DNA of 64,000 nt from an uncultured Myxococcales bacterium (GTDB lineage Bacteria > Myxococcota_A > UBA9042): assembly GCA_903842345.1 (NCBI GenBank), contig CAIMLR010000039.1, positions 1-64,000 on the forward strand, in the 5' to 3' direction. The notes under the pieces are model-generated. The model did no database searches, had not been told where the DNA came from, and saw nothing but the letters and a program-made list of their open reading frames with translations. The position numbers were made by a program, and so were the translations under genes. Below, piece after piece: positions 37,502 to 46,606 of the stretch (position 1 is the stretch's first letter; each line of letters opens with the position of its first letter).

Positions 37502-39139
37502 ATGAAGACCTCAACTTACAAGCACCTCGCATGGGCCGTCCTCGCCACGAGCGTCGCGTTCATGAGCGGCTGCGGCCCGGTGTACACCGAGGATCGCTGG
37601 TATGCGCGCGACTACTACGCGCATCCTGCCGCGACCACCTACGCCGCGCCACAGCAGCAGGTTGCGGTCCAGGCGGGCATCGCGCCGGATCCGCAGTTCA
37701 CCGACCTCTCGCCGTACGGCCAGTGGGAAATGACGGGCGAATACGGCCGCATTTGGGTGCCGTACGCCAATCGCACGCCAGGCTGGCGTCCGTATTTCTA
37801 CGGCCAGTGGCAATACACGGACTGGGGCTGGAGTTGGGTCAGCGACGAAGCGTGGGGTGCCGGTCCGTACCACTACGGCCGCTGGACCTGGCTGAACGGC
37901 CGCAACTGGGTGTGGATCCCCGACTACACGTGGGGTCCGGCTTGGGTGACGTGGAGCCACGGCGGCGGTTGCGTCGGTTGGGCGCCCATGGGCCCGGGCG
38001 GCGCGACGTGGGGCGATATCCACGCGCATTCCACCTACTGGACCTACGTGCCAACGGGCCAGTTCGGCGGCGGCAAAGTGCAGCACGTAGTGGTGTCGGC
38101 GGCGGATGTGCCGCGCATCCACCAGCAGACGGTCATTGTCGACAACACCTCGCAGATCCGCGGCAACAACGGCAGCGTCGTGACCTACAGCCCAGGACCG
38201 CCGCGTGAGCAGGTGGCCCAGTGGACGGCGCGTCCGGTGGACGTGCGGCCGATCAACCAGGTGCCGCAGGTGCAGCCGCGGCGGATTCCGGACAACACGC
38301 CGCCGCCCGTGGGTGGAACGAATGGCACCGCGACCGCGCCGCCGCCGACGCGCACCGGTCCGGGCTACACGGGGCCTGGCCCGGCGACGCAGCCCGATCC
38401 GCGCAATTCGACGCAAGTGCAGCCGCCGACCCGCCAAGGTGCGGTGCCGCCGACCACGCCGACCACGCCAAATCCGACCGTGCCGAATCCCGGCACGCCG
38501 GATCCGCGCAATCCGAACGTGGGCCTGCCGCCGACGCGGACTGGCCCGGTGCCGCCGACGACGCCCATCCCGCCGACGACTCGCCCGGGCACGGGTACAC
38601 CGCCGGTCACGCCGCCGCCGAGCTACACGCCGCCGACGCGGCCGGGCACCGGCACGCCGATCGTGGAGCCGCCGACGCGGCCGGGCACGGGCTCGACGAC
38701 GGTGGATCCGCCGACGCGGCCGGGTGCGGGCTACACGGGCCCCGGCCCGATCAACCTGCCGCCGCAGCCGACTGTGCCGCGGCCGACCCCGCCGCCCGTG
38801 GATCGCGGCAACTATGCGCCGGCGCCCACGCGCTATGCGCCGCCGGCTTACACGCCGCCGACCAACACGCCGGCGCCCGCGTACAACCCGCAGCCCGCGT
38901 ACCGTCCGGCCACGCCGAGTTACAATCCCGCGCCGACCTACAATCCGCAGCCGGCGTATCGCCCGGCCACGCCGAGCTACAATCCCGCGCCGGCCTACAA
39001 TCCGCAGCCCGCGTATCGTCCGGCGACGCCGAGTTACAACCCGGCTCCTGCGCAGCGTTTCTCGCCGCCGCCGTCGTATTCGCCGCCCGCTTCCCGGCCG
39101 GCCGCGCCTTCCGCGCCCGCGCCGACGCGTCGCAGGTAG
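37502..39139 (+). CDS. Trp/Pro-rich surface lipoprotein (DUF6600-like)
   Basis: A 545-residue protein with signal peptide and lipobox MSGC (Cys24). Residues about 60-190 are rich in Trp, Tyr and Gly with repeats such as YGQWEM, YFYGQWQYTDWGWSW and YHYGRWTW, resembling the YXWGXW/DUF6600 type of periplasmic lipoprotein. The remaining two thirds is low-complexity Pro/Thr/Arg sequence (PPTRPGTG-type units) ending in three 19-residue repeats. GGAGG lies 10 bases before the chosen ATG. The Pro-rich tail may span peptidoglycan or bind polymers; function unknown. Confidence 0.78.
   Translation: MKTSTYKHLAWAVLATSVAFMSGCGPVYTEDRWYARDYYAHPAATTYAAPQQQVAVQAGIAPDPQFTDLSPYGQWEMTGEYGRIWVPYANRTPGWRPYFYGQWQYTDWGWSWVSDEAWGAGPYHYGRWTWLNGRNWVWIPDYTWGPAWVTWSHGGGCVGWAPMGPGGATWGDIHAHSTYWTYVPTGQFGGGKVQHVVVSAADVPRIHQQTVIVDNTSQIRGNNGSVVTYSPGPPREQVAQWTARPVDVRPINQVPQVQPRRIPDNTPPPVGGTNGTATAPPPTRTGPGYTGPGPATQPDPRNSTQVQPPTRQGAVPPTTPTTPNPTVPNPGTPDPRNPNVGLPPTRTGPVPPTTPIPPTTRPGTGTPPVTPPPSYTPPTRPGTGTPIVEPPTRPGTGSTTVDPPTRPGAGYTGPGPINLPPQPTVPRPTPPPVDRGNYAPAPTRYAPPAYTPPTNTPAPAYNPQPAYRPATPSYNPAPTYNPQPAYRPATPSYNPAPAYNPQPAYRPATPSYNPAPAQRFSPPPSYSPPASRPAAPSAPAPTRRR
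38882..39052 (+). repeat. Three 57-bp in-frame tandem repeats
   Basis: Units at 38882-38938, 38939-38995 and 38996-39052 each encode YNPQPAYRPATPSYNPAP plus T or A. The protein repeat is near perfect while codons vary slightly, so the copies have been kept by selection on the protein. Confidence 0.9.
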
Positions 39140-39206
39140 TCGCGCGCGCCTTGACGGATCGCATGGGGTCTTGCACGCTTCGCCCGGCATTCACGCGAGG
39201 CGCCCC

Positions 39207-40208
39207 ATGTCCGAGTTGATGACCCTCTCCCGCACCATCCTGCAGCGCAAGAAGGCCTATGAAGGCGCGACCGGCGACTTCACCTTGTTGCTCAACCACA
39301 TCGCGCTCGCCGCCAAGGTCGTGTCCCGGCAAGTGGCCAAGGCGGGCCTGCTGGACGTGCTCGGCAAGGCCGGTAAAGACAACATCCAGGGCGAGGAAGT
39401 GCAGCGCCTCGACGTCATTGCCAACGACCTGCTGATCGAGCTGTTGAACGATCTGCCGATGGTCGCCGCGATCGCGTCGGAGGAAGAGGAGTTCATTCAG
39501 GTCACGGAGGCGGGCCGCCTCGACGGCAAGTACCTGGTCTGCTTCGATCCGCTCGACGGCTCCTCCAACATCGACGTCAACGTCACGATCGGCACGATCT
39601 TTGGCATCCGCAAGCGCCGCGAAACCGGCCGCGAAGCGACGGTCGAGGATTTCCTCGGCGCCGGCAGCGAGCAGGTCTGCGCGGGCTACGCCGTGTACGG
39701 CTCCTCCACGATGTTCGTCTACACGACCGGCGACGGCGTCGACGGCTTCACGCTCGATCCCAGCATCGGCGAGTTCGTCCTCACGCACCCCGACATCCGG
39801 ATTCCCGATTCGCCGCGGTGCCTGTCCGGCAACGTGCTGAACCGCAAGAACTGGCTGCCCGGCACCGTGGAGTTCTGGGACGGGATCGCCAACGGCAACG
39901 ACGAGCGCTACAAGAAGACCGGTCTGCGCTACGTCGGCACGCTTGTCGCGGACGTGCACCGCAATCTCCTGCAAGGCGGCATCTTCATCTACCCGGATGA
40001 CCGCAAGTCGCCCAACGGCAAGCTGCGCATCCTCTACGAATGCCATCCGCTCGCGTTCGTCGTGGAGCAAGCCGGCGGCGCGGCGACAAATGGCCGCCAG
40101 CGCATGTTGGACATCGAGGCGACGGGGCTGCACATGCGCGTGCCGCTGGTGATCGGCAACAAGCAGGAAGTCGAGCTCTACGGCAGGCTGATCGCGGCAC
40201 ACAGCTAG
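39207..40208 (+). CDS. fbp: Fructose-1,6-bisphosphatase class I
   Basis: Fbp hydrolyses fructose 1,6-bisphosphate to fructose 6-phosphate in gluconeogenesis. The 333-residue length is typical. The metal-binding motif FDPLDGSSNID lies at 113-123, with SEEEE (91-95) supplying another metal ligand, and LYECHPLAFVVEQAGG near the C-terminus is the second signature. The frame is open far upstream inside the Pro-rich gene; I chose the ATG at 39207 because GAGG precedes it and the family N-terminus follows. moaC starts on the next base after the stop. Confidence 0.95.
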   Translation: MSELMTLSRTILQRKKAYEGATGDFTLLLNHIALAAKVVSRQVAKAGLLDVLGKAGKDNIQGEEVQRLDVIANDLLIELLNDLPMVAAIASEEEEFIQVTEAGRLDGKYLVCFDPLDGSSNIDVNVTIGTIFGIRKRRETGREATVEDFLGAGSEQVCAGYAVYGSSTMFVYTTGDGVDGFTLDPSIGEFVLTHPDIRIPDSPRCLSGNVLNRKNWLPGTVEFWDGIANGNDERYKKTGLRYVGTLVADVHRNLLQGGIFIYPDDRKSPNGKLRILYECHPLAFVVEQAGGAATNGRQRMLDIEATGLHMRVPLVIGNKQEVELYGRLIAAHS

Positions 40209-40679
40209 ATGAAGCTGACGCATCTGGACGAGCACGGCCGCGCCCACATGGTCGCGGTCGGCGAAAAGCCCGAAACGGCGCGCCGAGCGGTCGCAGAGGC
40301 CCGGGTGACGATGTCCCCTGAGGCGCTGGCCGCGGTGCGCAACGGCACCAAGAAAGGCGATGCGCTGCAGGTCGCGCGGATCGCGGGCATCCAGGCCGCC
40401 AAGCGCACGCACGAGCTCATTCCGCTCTGCCATCCGCTGCGGCTGACGCAGATCGCGCTGACCGCGGAGTTCCTGGAGAACGGCGTGCAGCTGCAGGCAG
40501 AAGTCGCAGCCATGGATCGCACCGGCGTGGAGATGGAGGCGCTGACGGCGGTGACCGTCGCGGCGCTGACGCTGTATGACATGATCAAGGCGGTCGACAA
40601 GGCGGCGGTGATCCGCGAAATCCGGCTGTTGGAGAAGAGCGGCGGCAAGTCCGGGTACCTGCGGCCGCACGGGCCATGA
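40209..40679 (+). CDS. moaC: Cyclic pyranopterin monophosphate synthase MoaC
   Basis: MoaC, with MoaA, converts GTP to cyclic pyranopterin monophosphate, the first stage of molybdenum cofactor synthesis. The 156-residue length is normal. Motifs seen are KGD (about 49-51), [12 protein letters not shown] (69-80) and [11 protein letters not shown] (102-112). No other moa/moe gene lies in the window. It abuts fbp with no gap and overlaps the RqcH-like gene by 4 bases. Confidence 0.95.
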   Translation: MKLTHLDEHGRAHMVAVGEKPETARRAVAEARVTMSPEALAAVRNGTKKGDALQVARIAGIQAAKRTHELIPLCHPLRLTQIALTAEFLENGVQLQAEVAAMDRTGVEMEALTAVTVAALTLYDMIKAVDKAAVIREIRLLEKSGGKSGYLRPHGP

Positions 40680-41650
40680 TGGACGAGCTGCCACCGCTGG
40701 CCGAACGCGTGCGCACCGAGACTGCGGATGCCCGCCGCGCGCTTGCCACGGAGCGCAAGAAGCTGACGCGCCTGCTGGACAAGCTGCCCGCGGATGCGGC
40801 GGCGTGTGCGGGCGGGGAAGCGCTGCGACTGGCCGGCGAGGTGCTCAAGGTGTCCCTGGAGCGCGTGCCACGCGGCGCGGATCGCGTGACGCTGCCGGTG
40901 CCCTGGCTGGATGGCGAGACCGTCGACGTGCCGCTCCAGCGCGACCTGTCACCGCAGCAGAACGTGGACAAGCTGTTTCGCCGGGCCAAGGGGCTGACGC
41001 TGGGCCTGAAGATCGTCCGGCAGCGCGAGGCGCAGACCCAGGCGCGGCTTGTGCAGGTCGCGGCGCAAGTGGCGGCACTGGAACCGCTGCTGCAGGCGTC
41101 CCAGGCCTTTGACGACCACGCGCCCAACGCCCAGCGGCCCCGCGATGTGCTGCGGCAGGTCGCGGCTTGGCTGGTGGCGGTGCGGCAACTGGGCGTGCGG
41201 CTGCAGGAGTTGCCCAAGCCGGCGCCGGAGCTGCGCAAGGTCGCCCGCGGCAAGGAGCTGCCGGACGGCGTGCGGCTGTTCCGTTCGCCGCTGAATGCGG
41301 TCGTCCTGGCCGGCAAGACGGCGGAAGGCAACGACGCGCTGGTCACCCGGCTCCTGCGCGGGCGCGACCTTTGGCTGCACCTGCGCGATCGGCCGGGCGC
41401 GCACGTCATGCTGCGCGTGGAAGGCACGGCGTTGGTCAAACAGTCGGAGCTGGAAGCGTGCGCGATGCTGGCCGGGCATCTGTCAGGCGTTGGCAAGGGC
41501 GACGCCTGCGACATCACCGTCTGTGCGGGCAAGGACGTGCGCAAAGTGAAGGGTGCGCCAGCCGGCAGCGTGTACGTGAGCCGCGAACGCGTGGTGCGCG
41601 TGGTCGTGGACGGCGAAGTGATCGACGCGTTCTACGCCCGCAACCGCTGA
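40676..41650 (+). CDS. RqcH-like protein lacking NFACT-N domain
   Basis: A 324-residue protein matching the C-terminal half of RqcH/Rqc2: a helical coiled-coil region (about 10-165) containing [20 protein letters not shown], then an NFACT-R (DUF814) domain with [10 protein letters not shown]...[21 protein letters not shown] and GAHVMLR. RqcH binds stalled 50S subunits and adds Ala tails to nascent chains. The NFACT-N domain of about 200 residues, which engages the tRNA, is absent, and no gene for it is adjacent. The ATG overlaps the moaC stop (a second ATG follows at 40679), so the short form is not caused by a misplaced start. Confidence 0.85.
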   Translation: MMDELPPLAERVRTETADARRALATERKKLTRLLDKLPADAAACAGGEALRLAGEVLKVSLERVPRGADRVTLPVPWLDGETVDVPLQRDLSPQQNVDKLFRRAKGLTLGLKIVRQREAQTQARLVQVAAQVAALEPLLQASQAFDDHAPNAQRPRDVLRQVAAWLVAVRQLGVRLQELPKPAPELRKVARGKELPDGVRLFRSPLNAVVLAGKTAEGNDALVTRLLRGRDLWLHLRDRPGAHVMLRVEGTALVKQSELEACAMLAGHLSGVGKGDACDITVCAGKDVRKVKGAPAGSVYVSRERVVRVVVDGEVIDAFYARNR

Positions 41651-41653
41651 CGC

Positions 41654-44600
41654 TTACTGTGCCGCGATCGCCGCGTCATGGGCCCATCGCAGGGCGCTGC
41701 CGCATTCTTCCAGCGACGGCCCTTCGTTCTGGATAATCGTCACGGACGTCTTGGAACGCACGACGAGGTCCTGACAGCCGTCGCCATCCATGTCGGAAAT
41801 CTCCAGGCCAGCCGGGTCCGCAGCGACTGAACCGCCGTCATACGCGATGAAACTGCCGTCGCCTGTGCCGAGCATGAACGTAATCTGCGACGACTTGCTC
41901 AGCAGCACCAAATCGAGATTGCCATCTTTGTTGACGTCGCCCATCGCCGCCGACACGGCGCCGGGAAAGGACGCGGTCACGAGGCTCAGCGCCGTCTGCG
42001 TGTCAAACGCGGCGTCCTTTGGATTGTCGTTGTTCAATTTGCCCGTCAGGATCGCCAACTGCGTGCCGCCCTTGGACAGCACGAGCAGATCCGCGATTCC
42101 GTCGCCGTTGATGTCCGCAGCATTGAACGCGTCCGGCGGTCCGCCCATCGGCGCGCTCGTCCGCGCCACGTAGTTGAACTTGTCCAGGTGCGGCAGGATG
42201 CCGATCTGGCCATACGCGTGGCCAAGGCCAAAGATCGTCGCCGGGTCCTTCTTGCCATCTTTGGGATTGGGCCACGGCCCGGTGACGATGGCGGTCAGCT
42301 GATCCGGCATGGTCCGGTAGCTCACGGTGGAGAGCCCGAGCGCGGCCGGATTGGTACACGACGCGATCGACACGATGTCGCGGATGCTCAGCTTGTCGGC
42401 CGAATCGCTGATGAAGGTCGGCTTGAACAGCGCCTTGGTCGGGTCCGACTGCGGCACATTCTGGAACACCCGTACGCGCGCCTGGAGGTACGGCGCGTAA
42501 CCGGGCACGACCTTGAAGCAGGGCGTGCCGTCATTGTCCATCGCCGTGATGATGTCGGGATGCTTGTCGCCATCGACGTCCGTCACTTGCACGTCCACCG
42601 GATTGCGACCGGCGGAGAACGCGTACGCTGGCGCGGTCACGCACACGCCATTGCCGCCGGTTGACGGTGGCAGCGCGTTGCAGGTCGCCTTCATGCCCAG
42701 CGGTCCGGACGCGTTGGAGAGGAACACGTGGCCGGACGCGCGCAGCATCGGGGCGCCACCGCCAAAGCCGACGAGCGGGACCGACTTTGTCGCGTCATCG
42801 CCGTAGTAGTTGTTGCAGCACTTGCTCGGGTCGGGCTTGTCACCCGGCGGAATCTCCTCGCCGTAGCTGTTTGTCACTTCATTTTGCTCGTCAAACAGAC
42901 ACTGGCAGGTCTTGGCCGTCGACGTTTCCTGACCAACCGCGTACGAGCTCGACGTGCGCACGGTCACGAGATCGGGCAGACCGTCGCCATTGACGTCGGC
43001 GAGCACCGCGGCGTTGACGTGGCCAAAGAGCTGCGGCCCGCCCTTGGCGCAATCGGTCACCAAGCCAGCGTTCTTGGTGTTGATCGGATGGTAGGGCGAG
43101 AACTCCGTCTGCCGCGGCTCCGGATTGAGCATGCCGGCGTCATTCATGAACGTTGCGATCGGCCAGACCGGCATGGCCGCCGGGCCGCTTGGCGTCTTGC
43201 ACGCGCCTGCCTCGCCGGGCTGGTCGGACGCCGATTCCTTGCCGACGACGAGCAATTCCTTGAACTTGTCCTTGTTGAAATCGGCGACCTTGGCGGCGAC
43301 GATTTCCTGCACGCCGCGGCTGCTCGCCGGCCAATAGCTCGCACAGAGATGGTGGGCGGTCGGCGCGACGAATCCGCCGGTGAACTTGCCCGCCTTGGTG
43401 TGCCCGGGCGCGATCTGGATGCCGCTGTCGCTGGCATTGACGAGGTCGAGGACGGTGTCGCCATCGACGTCGCGCGCCATGACCTTGACCGAGCCGCCGC
43501 CGATGATCCAGCTGCGGAAACACGCCCGCACGTACTCGGTGTCGGCGGGATCGAGCGGAATGACCTCGACTTCGCGTCCTGCCACGCCGGCGATCACGTA
43601 GGGCTCGCCCTTGGCGCCGACGGTGCCGACATCCATCGCCTGCACGTCGATGTGGAGAATCTGCCGATTGGCGACGTTCTGCTGCTCGACGAACGTGAAC
43701 TGGCCCGCGTGGTTGGTCCTGAGCCAGCGCAGGTAATGTCCCGTTCCGCTGGCGACGAGCAGATCCGGGCCGCTCTTGCCTGACTTGACTGGCAGGTCAA
43801 CCTGCAGGATCAGGTGCGTGTCCGTGCCGTCCTTGAACTGATACGCGTCCTGCGCCTGATTCAACGTCCCGTCCTTGGCCACGTTGCGGTAGCACGACAC
43901 GATGGGCCGGTTGGACGAGCCCACGCAGACGTCCACGCCATCGCCGTCCCAGAATTCGCCGGTCGCGATCGACACAACGCCGGTAACGCCCATGTTTGGC
44001 GCCACTTTGATGCCCGCGCTGAAGACCTTGCCTGCCTTCAGGTACGCATACTCGACGCTCGGATCGCCGCACGGCTTCTCCCCCGGATTGGCATCGCCCG
44101 ACGTGACGCACGTCGGCGACGGCGTGAGCACCAGCGTCATCAAGCCAAAGTCAACGTCCTGCCCCGTTTCGCTCGTCGTCTTCAGCGCGCCGATCAGCAG
44201 GTCGTCAAAATCGTCATCGTTCAGCTTGGCCATCTCCGCGGTCGACGGCGGCGCGGGCAACACGAGCGTGTCGATGACCTTGAAGCCGCGGATCGTTTCC
44301 GTGAATTCCACCGTCTTGCCGTCGGTGCCGATCGTCGACTTCTTGATGTTCACAGGCACGTTCAGGATCGCCCACACTTCGCCGCGCGGCTTGCCGTCGC
44401 CCGTGATGGTGCCCACCGCGATGATGTCGAGATCGCCGTCGGCGTCGAGATCGCGCAGGAACACGCGCGCCATGTTGGCGTTGATCTTCGCGGTCGCCTC
44501 AGCGGGCGAGCCATAGTGCAGGACGCGGTACTTCGCGAGGCTGTCTTCTGGCCTCAGATCCTCGAATTTCAACGAATGCGCGTGGGTATTCGCATCGTTG

Positions 44601-45649
44601 GACAGCTGCTGACCGTCCTTGTCGATCGGCTGGCCAAGGTCGTTGCGCTTGGGCATGCCCGCGCGGATGTACACGCCATCGTTCGCGGCGACCACGACAT
44701 CGGCGAGCTGATCCAGGCCGGACGTCGGCGTCGGATCCGTCGTGAAAGCGACAAACCCATCGGCCGCGTCTGCGACCGTCGGCATGACGAAATCATTGAT
44801 CGTATGGGAAAACTGATCATTGGCCTGACCGAGAAAGCTCGCGGCCTTGACGCTGAACACCTCGGCCGATGTCGTGGTTTCGTCGTTCGTCTTGTCCTTG
44901 GCGGTAACGGCGACGGTCAACTTCTCCGTCGCGGCCAGCCGCGTCGTATCCAGCTTGTAGTCAAACTTCCAGGTCGTCCCCGTCCCGGTCGGCATGACGA
45001 ACTGACCACCCGTCAGGATCGTGTTGCCATCCGGAGCCAGCACGTCCAGATGCGCGGTGTCGAGGTGGCCATCGCTCACGAGCACATGCAGCGTCGTGGT
45101 GCCCACGAAGGTTGGGACGCCGCCGGGCGTGCTGGGCGCATCGGTCGTGATCTTGATTGACGGGACGCAGTTGTCGACTTCAACGTCCGCGCTGGCGCTT
45201 CCGGAAACGTCCGCTCCCGACAGCGTGCCGGTCGCCGTGGCTACCAACGAGAGCGTCTCATTGCAGCCGACAAGCGGCTTGCCATCCTTGCCCATGCCGG
45301 TCGTGTCGACCGCACAGGTGAAATTGGCGCCATTGACGTTGCACGGTGCGGTGATCTTGTCACCGAGCAGGACGACGACGCCGCCGGTCTTCTTGAGGAT
45401 GACGCCTTTGTCGAGCACGAGGCTGCCGGAGACCGCGATGCTTGTGGACACCGGACCAGTGAGGAGTGCCGTCGTCTTTTTGTCGAACGTGACGGTGATA
45501 CCGCCGCTTGCAGCGCCGGAATCGTCCACAGCCGCGGGCGTCGGGCTGCACGCAGCGCAAGCCACGAGCCAAGCGCAAAGCCAAGCGCCGATCAGCCGCG
45601 ATTGCAGCGGTGATTTGGCGTGGTGGCTGGTCGGGACAGAAACGAGCAT
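41654..45649 (-). CDS. FG-GAP/VCBS-repeat surface lipoprotein
   Basis: A 1331-residue lipoprotein with signal peptide and lipobox around ACAAC (Cys34 most likely). The N-terminal 280 residues look Ig-like. From there on many FG-GAP/VCBS repeats follow, with calcium-loop phrases DLDADGDLDIIAVG, DVNGDGLPDLVTV, DINGDGIADLLVLS, DVNKDGNLDLVLLS and DMDGDGCQDLVV. Such repeats fold into integrin-alpha-like propellers that bind calcium and surface ligands. Extra Cys pairs occur (about residues 940-1000, including CKTCQCLF and CCNNY). It is transcribed away from the JAB gene across a region with strong palindromes. Confidence 0.85.
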   Translation of the reverse strand: MLVSVPTSHHAKSPLQSRLIGAWLCAWLVACAACSPTPAAVDDSGAASGGITVTFDKKTTALLTGPVSTSIAVSGSLVLDKGVILKKTGGVVVLLGDKITAPCNVNGANFTCAVDTTGMGKDGKPLVGCNETLSLVATATGTLSGADVSGSASADVEVDNCVPSIKITTDAPSTPGGVPTFVGTTTLHVLVSDGHLDTAHLDVLAPDGNTILTGGQFVMPTGTGTTWKFDYKLDTTRLAATEKLTVAVTAKDKTNDETTTSAEVFSVKAASFLGQANDQFSHTINDFVMPTVADAADGFVAFTTDPTPTSGLDQLADVVVAANDGVYIRAGMPKRNDLGQPIDKDGQQLSNDANTHAHSLKFEDLRPEDSLAKYRVLHYGSPAEATAKINANMARVFLRDLDADGDLDIIAVGTITGDGKPRGEVWAILNVPVNIKKSTIGTDGKTVEFTETIRGFKVIDTLVLPAPPSTAEMAKLNDDDFDDLLIGALKTTSETGQDVDFGLMTLVLTPSPTCVTSGDANPGEKPCGDPSVEYAYLKAGKVFSAGIKVAPNMGVTGVVSIATGEFWDGDGVDVCVGSSNRPIVSCYRNVAKDGTLNQAQDAYQFKDGTDTHLILQVDLPVKSGKSGPDLLVASGTGHYLRWLRTNHAGQFTFVEQQNVANRQILHIDVQAMDVGTVGAKGEPYVIAGVAGREVEVIPLDPADTEYVRACFRSWIIGGGSVKVMARDVDGDTVLDLVNASDSGIQIAPGHTKAGKFTGGFVAPTAHHLCASYWPASSRGVQEIVAAKVADFNKDKFKELLVVGKESASDQPGEAGACKTPSGPAAMPVWPIATFMNDAGMLNPEPRQTEFSPYHPINTKNAGLVTDCAKGGPQLFGHVNAAVLADVNGDGLPDLVTVRTSSSYAVGQETSTAKTCQCLFDEQNEVTNSYGEEIPPGDKPDPSKCCNNYYGDDATKSVPLVGFGGGAPMLRASGHVFLSNASGPLGMKATCNALPPSTGGNGVCVTAPAYAFSAGRNPVDVQVTDVDGDKHPDIITAMDNDGTPCFKVVPGYAPYLQARVRVFQNVPQSDPTKALFKPTFISDSADKLSIRDIVSIASCTNPAALGLSTVSYRTMPDQLTAIVTGPWPNPKDGKKDPATIFGLGHAYGQIGILPHLDKFNYVARTSAPMGGPPDAFNAADINGDGIADLLVLSKGGTQLAILTGKLNNDNPKDAAFDTQTALSLVTASFPGAVSAAMGDVNKDGNLDLVLLSKSSQITFMLGTGDGSFIAYDGGSVAADPAGLEISDMDGDGCQDLVVRSKTSVTIIQNEGPSLEECGSALRWAHDAAIAAQ

Positions 45650-45721
45650 GGAACCCCCGAATTCATTGTGCCAGCCGCGGACGCAAGGTCAAGCTAAGTG
45701 GCGACGGCGGTGGTCACGGAT

Positions 45722-45761
45722 TCGGTCTCAGTACTGGTCTCGGTACCGAAAGTGAGACCGA
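45722..45761. promoter_or_regulatory. Nested inverted repeats, possible operator
   Basis: Outer perfect 9-base arms TCGGTCTCA (45722-45730) and TGAGACCGA (45753-45761) enclose a perfect 10-base palindrome TCGGTACCGA (45740-45749). GGTCTC also repeats directly (45724, 45736). The site lies 73 bases before the FG-GAP gene and 127 before the JAB gene, which diverge. Confidence 0.45.
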
Positions 45762-45785
45762 TGCCGGGACGCGGAACTTCCATGC

Positions 45786-45807
45786 AACCACCTGTTAACA
45801 CGTGGTT
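45786..45807. promoter_or_regulatory. 22-bp near-perfect palindrome, possible operator
   Basis: Arms AACCAC and GTGGTT flank a TGTTAACA core; only one of the 11 base pairs mismatches. It lies about 80 bases before the ATG of the JAB gene and 137 before the divergent FG-GAP gene. The size and symmetry suit a dimeric repressor; no T-run is present, so a terminator is unlikely. Confidence 0.5.
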
Positions 45808-45887
45808 TCAGCGATATTCGCAAGTTGGCACAGACCTTGCTTTGGCCTGATCCGCCCGGCGCGCTGCCGGCTGCGAGGCAACACGCC

Positions 45888-46280
45888 ATGCTGAACCTGC
45901 CTGTCCGACTGCCCGACGCCGTGGCCGTTGCCGCGCATTTTCGCGACCTTGCGCTGCTGGAGCGCGAAGTGTTGGCGATTGCCGGCCTTGACCACCGCGG
46001 CTTCCTCCTGTGCGAGCGTCGGCTCCACGGCCATGGTTTTGGGGTACCCGCGACGCCGCGCGACCTGTTGCCGGCCGTGCTCTCGGCGGGTGCTGTCGCC
46101 GCCGTGCTGGTCCACAACCATCCCAGCGGCCGACTGGCGCCGTCGCATGCCGATCTGCTATTCACGACGCGCTTCCAGGAGGCTGCGGCGCTGTGCGGCC
46201 TGCAGCTGCTCGACCACGTGATTCTGGCGGGCGGCGGTTGGCTGAGCCTGCGTCACGCCGGCTGGATGGAGCTGCCATGA
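45888..46280 (+). CDS. RadC-type JAB/MPN domain protein
   Basis: A 130-residue protein (151 if the TTG at 45825 is used) with the JAMM zinc motif HNHPSGRLAPSHAD, the form seen in RadC. RadC proteins of about 220 residues carry an N-terminal helix-hairpin-helix plus this domain; here only the JAB part is present. Catalytic Glu would be in the LLEREVLAIAG region. I prefer the ATG at 45888 (GAGG 10 bases upstream). RadC's role is unclear; a DNA-repair role was later withdrawn. The stop overlaps the next gene by 4 bases. Confidence 0.75.
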   Translation: MLNLPVRLPDAVAVAAHFRDLALLEREVLAIAGLDHRGFLLCERRLHGHGFGVPATPRDLLPAVLSAGAVAAVLVHNHPSGRLAPSHADLLFTTRFQEAAALCGLQLLDHVILAGGGWLSLRHAGWMELP

Positions 46281-46574
46281 GCCGCCGTGACGCCGTTGCG
46301 GTCTTCCTTGCCGCGTTTGCCGCAGCGCTGCTGTGGGCGAGCGCGCTCACCTGCCTGCGGGCGCGGCCGCCGGCGTTGGCGCGCGCGGTCGGCGGCGCGT
46401 GGGCTGCCGCGGGGTGCATCGATCCGGCGACTGCAACCGCGCGCGATTGGCGCATCATCCCCGGGGTCACGCGGCGGGTCGCCGACGGCCTCGCCACGGC
46501 TTGCCGCCAGACGGACTGCGAACGGCAGATCCCCGTCCTGTCGGGCATCGGCCCGGTGTTGCGGGAACGTCTAA
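46277..46574 (+). CDS. ComEA-like HhH membrane protein, 3' end unresolved
   Basis: The ATG overlaps the JAB gene stop. The product has one N-terminal membrane segment (about 7-25), then two helix-hairpin-helix phrases, WRIIPGVTRRVADGLATAC and PVLSGIGPVLRERL, as in ComEA-type DNA-binding proteins. In this frame there is no stop before 48983, deep inside lysC on the other strand. A TAA at 46572-46574 is reached if one base is skipped at the end of the second HhH, giving about 98 residues. Either a single-base frameshift or sequencing error exists, or the true protein runs antisense into lysC. Confidence 0.5.
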
Positions 46575-46606
46575 CTGCAAGCGTGTGCCGAAAGCGGCGC
46601 GGCGTG

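Noticed and set aside
46584-46601. GCCG-AAAG-CGGC hairpin after lysC as a terminator
   Set aside because: Only seven pairs with two G-U wobbles and no T-run.
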